Assembly: GCA_031261505.1 (NCBI GenBank)
Contig: JAISJN010000008.1
Location: 248,001 to 312,000 of the forward strand
Length of the DNA stretch: 64,000 bases
Reading direction: 5' to 3'
Source of the DNA: Clostridioides sp.
GTDB taxonomy: Bacteria; Bacillota; Clostridia; Peptostreptococcales; Peptostreptococcaceae
A model generated the notes under the pieces. It saw nothing but the letters and a program-made list of their open reading frames with translations, did no database searches and was not told the origin of the DNA. Positions 62,631 through 64,000 of the stretch are shown piece after piece; positions within the stretch are counted from its first letter, which is position 1, and each line of letters begins with the position of its first letter. A program made the translations under genes and the position numbers.

Positions 62631-62897
62631 CTATTCCTCTTCCTTTAAATGTTTATGTTGCTCTTCTAGTATTCTAGCTTCTTCCTCTTCTATTTCAACT
62701 TCAGTTAGAGGTCTATATGTCAACAGTCCTCCTGCAACCTCTCTAGTAGCTATGCTTACAGGTTTTTCTTTGTCTCCTGTCACAACCAATGGATCCGCTC
62801 CGTCTATTATATCTCTCGCTCTCTTAGAAACTGTACTCACTAAGAAGTATCTGTTTTCTATTCTTTCTAGTACCTCGTTGATAGATGGTTTTAACAT
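62631..62897 (-). CDS. rpoZ: RNA polymerase omega subunit
   Basis: An 88-residue protein. KPSINEVLERIENRYFLV and SKRARDII give the omega signature; NPLTIA-like middle is replaced by KPVSIATREVAGGLLTY. It helps fold the beta-prime subunit. Its start overlaps the gmk stop by one base (TAATG), so translation is coupled. The C-terminal tail is Glu-rich. Confidence 0.95.
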   Translation of the reverse strand: MLKPSINEVLERIENRYFLVSTVSKRARDIIDGADPLVVTGDKEKPVSIATREVAGGLLTYRPLTEVEIEEEEARILEEQHKHLKEEE

Positions 62898-63514
62898 TAT
62901 AATTCCTCCCTGAACTTGTCTAAAATATTATCTTTGTATCTGCTTACCTTGTTTTTCTCACTTGTTATTATACTCTTTATCTCTTTAACTGAGTTACTTA
63001 TTTCATTGTTGAATACAAAGTAATCGTAGTCCTTTATCTTGTTTATTTCGTCAAATGCACTACTAAACCTCTTTTCTATTTCTTCAGCTGTCTCCGTTCC
63101 TCTTCCAACTATTCTGTTTTTGAGCTCCTTGAGCGAAGGCGGTAACGTGAATATAAATATTCCCTCTGGGTACGCTTTTTTTATCTGCATTGCCCCCTGC
63201 ATCTCTATCTCGAGCACTACGTCAACGCCGTTTTTAAGATTTTCTATCACCTTTGCCTTTGGCGTTCCATAGCAGTTATCATAGATCTGCGCATGTTCTA
63301 AAAACTCTTCGTTTTCTATCATCTCTTTGAATTTATCCTTGCTTACAAAGTGATAATGCTGTCCGTCGACTTCTCCCTCTCTGGGACTTCTAGTTGTGGC
63401 TGACACAGATAGTTTTATATCTCTATCGTCCTCAAGGAGTGCCTTGCAAATAGTTCCCTTACCAGCTCCAGAAGGACCTGAAATCACTAGTAAAAGTCCA
63501 TCTCTCTTTATCAT
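62897..63514 (-). CDS. gmk: Guanylate kinase
   Basis: A 205-residue kinase making GDP from GMP. Walker A is SGPSGAGKGTICKALLE (about residue 11), with SATTRSPREGEVDGQHYHFV (GMP binding, about 38) and EIEMQGAMQIKK (about 100). GTGGGG precedes ATG 63514 at some distance, a weak site. It lies between yicC and rpoZ. The remA/DUF370 gene often found ahead of gmk is not present in the 47-base gap. Confidence 0.97.
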   Translation of the reverse strand: MIKRDGLLLVISGPSGAGKGTICKALLEDDRDIKLSVSATTRSPREGEVDGQHYHFVSKDKFKEMIENEEFLEHAQIYDNCYGTPKAKVIENLKNGVDVVLEIEMQGAMQIKKAYPEGIFIFTLPPSLKELKNRIVGRGTETAEEIEKRFSSAFDEINKIKDYDYFVFNNEISNSVKEIKSIITSEKNKVSRYKDNILDKFREEL

Positions 63515-63561
63515 GTTTTAAAACCCCACTTCTGATATTTAATCTTTTGATACTATATGAA

Positions 63562-64000
63562 TTATTCAATGTTTTGAATTTGTTCTCTTATCTTCTCTAG
63601 TTCGCTCTTTATCTCAACCACTAAATTAGTTATATTGATATCAGATGATTTTGAACCTATAGTGTTTGTCTCCCTGTTCATCTCTTGTATTAGGAAGTCT
63701 AGCTTCCTACCTATAGACTTATCTTCTGCAACTGTATCCCTGAGTTGGATTATATGGCTTTTGAACCTCACTATCTCTTCGGTTATACTGCTCTTGTCCG
63801 CAAATATAGCAACTTCTTGAGCTAATCTAGCTTCATCCACTAGATTTTCGTTTTCTAAAATCTCATTTATCCTAGTACTTAATTTAACTCTATAATCTTC
63901 TACAACTGTATCTGAGTACTCCTCTACTTTTTCTATGTATCCCTCTAATGTATCAGATCTCATATTTACGTCTTCTGCTAGTTTTCTTCCCTCTACAGCC
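63562..64000 (-). CDS. YicC/YloC family endoribonuclease, 5' part missing
   Basis: 146 codons of the C-terminal half are in the window; the start lies beyond the right edge. The frame continues through the first visible Met upstream to EGRKLAEDVNMRSDTLEGYI, a YicC core block. DEARLAQEVAIFADKSSITEEIVRFKSH (in pieces) and KLDFLIQEMNRETNTIGSKS are the C-terminal family signature. YicC proteins are metal-dependent RNases that act on small RNAs in some bacteria. It is 47 bases ahead of gmk, the conserved neighbour. Confidence 0.95.
   Translation of the reverse strand, partial: AVEGRKLAEDVNMRSDTLEGYIEKVEEYSDTVVEDYRVKLSTRINEILENENLVDEARLAQEVAIFADKSSITEEIVRFKSHIIQLRDTVAEDKSIGRKLDFLIQEMNRETNTIGSKSSDINITNLVVEIKSELEKIREQIQNIE

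Noticed and set aside
1-64000. tRNA or rRNA genes, prophage, intact transposase
   Set aside because: None seen; no tRNA-like cloverleaf ends, no rRNA core sequences, no integrase or transposase motifs in any frame read.

Overview
The window is 64 kb of a low-GC, Gram-positive, endospore-forming chromosome. The gene content and order fit an anaerobic member of the class Clostridia, and Peptostreptococcaceae-like synteny is my best guess. Evidence for a spore-former is Spo0A, SpoIVB, the complete spoIIIAA-AH operon, YlbJ and a 24-residue SpoVM. Evidence for a clostridial type is FabK as the only visible enoyl reductase, FapR control of lipid synthesis, a class III fructose bisphosphatase, DUF116 and a Kae1-like paralogue. 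Almost everything lies on the minus strand. Only a regulator (26535-27977), tmcAL (37646-39013) and rpmB (46579-46767) are on plus. The window starts inside nudF and ends inside yicC, both cut.

Layout from low to high coordinate (genes read right to left). 1-5026: an envelope cluster of SteA-like and SteB-like proteins, two glycosyltransferase-type proteins, DUF3866 and NudF. 5231-7426: spo0A and spoIVB. 7703-8245: a glutathione peroxidase between two related hairpin repeats. 8559-18054: recN, tlyA, dxs, DUF212, ispA, xseB, xseA, Kae1-like, nusB, asp23 (DNA repair, isoprenoid start, nuclease, transcription factor). 18239-23886: spoIIIAH to spoIIIAA, the feeding-tube channel operon. 24072-26048: fbp. 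26049-27977: a long structured leader and an unrecognised three-part regulator. 28146-35168: fapR-plsX-fabH-fabK-fabD-fabG-acpP-fabF, with a textbook promoter overlapped by a FapR operator. 35381-37427: rpmF, DUF177, ackA. 37646-42028: tmcAL, ylbJ, a coiled-coil protein, coaD, rsmD. 42113-46353: recG, a DhaL/FakA-type protein, a second Asp23 protein. 46579-50355: rpmB, spoVM, a tiny membrane protein, thiN, rpe, rsgA and an extra short-chain dehydrogenase. 50445-64000: prkC, stp, rlmN, rsmB, yugP, DUF116, fmt, def, priA, coaBC, rpoZ, gmk, yicC.

Most of the window is core clostridial chromosome and ordinary in function. The parts that are not explained by it are (i) a family of decayed, hairpin-forming intergenic repeats that often begin exactly at a stop codon and resemble ends of IS200/IS605-type elements; (ii) the orphan regulator, whose leader has a nested palindrome at the predicted transcription start and an inverted repeat sitting between its only good ribosome binding site and its start codon; (iii) two genes of 24 and 50 codons after thiN; and (iv) low-complexity insertions in PrkC, SpoIIIAH and the Kae1-like protein. 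Many start codons were moved inward from the longest possible frame because a clear ribosome binding site marks an internal start. All family assignments are from reading motifs by eye; no search was run.
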